From Bacillota bacterium (lineage in GTDB: Bacteria; Bacillota; Clostridia; Oscillospirales; Oscillospiraceae), in NCBI GenBank assembly GCA_029777215.1, contig JAKOSQ010000266.1, positions 1 through 6,058 on the forward strand: a DNA stretch of 6,058 bases, written 5' to 3'. Position 1 is the first letter of the stretch. Each line of letters opens with the position of its first letter. The notes beneath the pieces are model-generated. The model was not told the DNA's origin. It saw only the letters and a list, made by a program, of their open reading frames with translations, and did not search any database. A program made the translations under genes and the position numbers. Positions 5,901-6,058 of this stretch are shown here, one piece after another.

Positions 5901-6058
5901 TTATTTCGTTTCGTCCTTTCCACTGTCGGCGGGAGGTTGCTGCCGTGCCGCCTTTCTGGCCCTGCTCCGGCGGCGGAGCCACAGCACGAGGAGGGTGACG
6001 CCGCCGGCGAGGACGAGGATCGGGACCGCCGCGACGAGGACCTTCAAAAAGCCCTTGA
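5901..6058 (-). CDS. C-terminal end of a probable membrane-anchored protein
   Basis: A minus-strand frame enters from the right edge and ends at TAA (5901-5903), giving 51 residues. It contains one hydrophobic helix, LVAAVPILVLAGGVTLLVLW, at fragment residues 7-26. A strongly basic stretch with RRRSRARKAAR follows, then a short polar tail ending DSGKDETK. This is a C-terminal membrane anchor with positive charges on the cytoplasmic side, so most of the protein would lie outside the cell. Firmicute D-Ala-D-Ala carboxypeptidases and several other envelope proteins end this way, but the fragment is too short to choose. The terminator just after the stop supports the frame. Confidence 0.65.
   Translation of the reverse strand, partial: KGFLKVLVAAVPILVLAGGVTLLVLWLRRRSRARKAARQQPPADSGKDETK

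Noticed and set aside
2558..5980. CGGCGGAGCC repeated at 2558, 5868 and 5971
   Set aside because: Two copies are GC-rich terminator stems and one is coding sequence. The shared core is likely chance or common terminator style, not a mobile repeat.
5563..5982. 139-codon minus-strand frame across the operon promoter and rpmG
   Set aside because: It crosses a terminator, a promoter and the L33 gene in a different frame. The L33 reading is clearly the real one.

Overview
The window is ordinary core-genome sequence, most likely from a GC-rich Clostridia-type Firmicute. An Oscillospiraceae/Ruminococcaceae-like gut anaerobe would fit. This placement is inferred from strong AGGAGG ribosome-binding sites, a C4-cysteine L33 next to secE-nusG, a short MntR/DtxR-type regulator, and GC-rich codon use. 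No sequence search was possible. I see no rRNA, tRNA, CRISPR array, insertion sequence or phage gene, and nothing I would call a new multi-gene system.

Left part (1-2585, plus strand): the last 51 codons of an unrecognised gene, then nadE (glutamine-dependent NAD+ synthetase, full length with all catalytic residues visible), then a short metal-responsive repressor of the MntR/DtxR family. A 14-bp stem terminator at 2554-2585 closes this side. It also ends the convergent deoD gene.

Middle (2590-3376, minus strand): deoD (purine nucleoside phosphorylase), with its own sigma-A-type promoter at 3348-3376. Upstream of that promoter lie an unexplained 15-bp GC-rich palindrome (3421-3458) and a 16-bp stem terminator (3470-3504).

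Right part (3512-5846, minus strand): one operon, rpmG-secE-nusG-rplK-rplA, covering ribosomal proteins L33, L11 and L1, the Sec translocon subunit SecE and the transcription factor NusG. It has a near-consensus promoter at 5818-5846. It stops at the terminator right after rplA, so the usual rplJ-rplL continuation is missing here. The rplK-rplA gap holds a hairpin with the architecture of a ribosomal protein L1 binding site, just ahead of the rplA ribosome-binding site. rplK starts with GTG and rplA with TTG. At the right edge is the C-terminal end of a minus-strand gene, probably a membrane-anchored protein, with its own terminator.

Functionally the genes are separate housekeeping units: NAD synthesis, metal-dependent regulation, purine salvage and the translation/secretion/transcription operon. 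The points most worth checking are the L1 autoregulatory hairpin, the early end of the L11-L1 operon, the mixed MntR/DtxR metal ligands in the regulator, and the orphan palindrome upstream of deoD.
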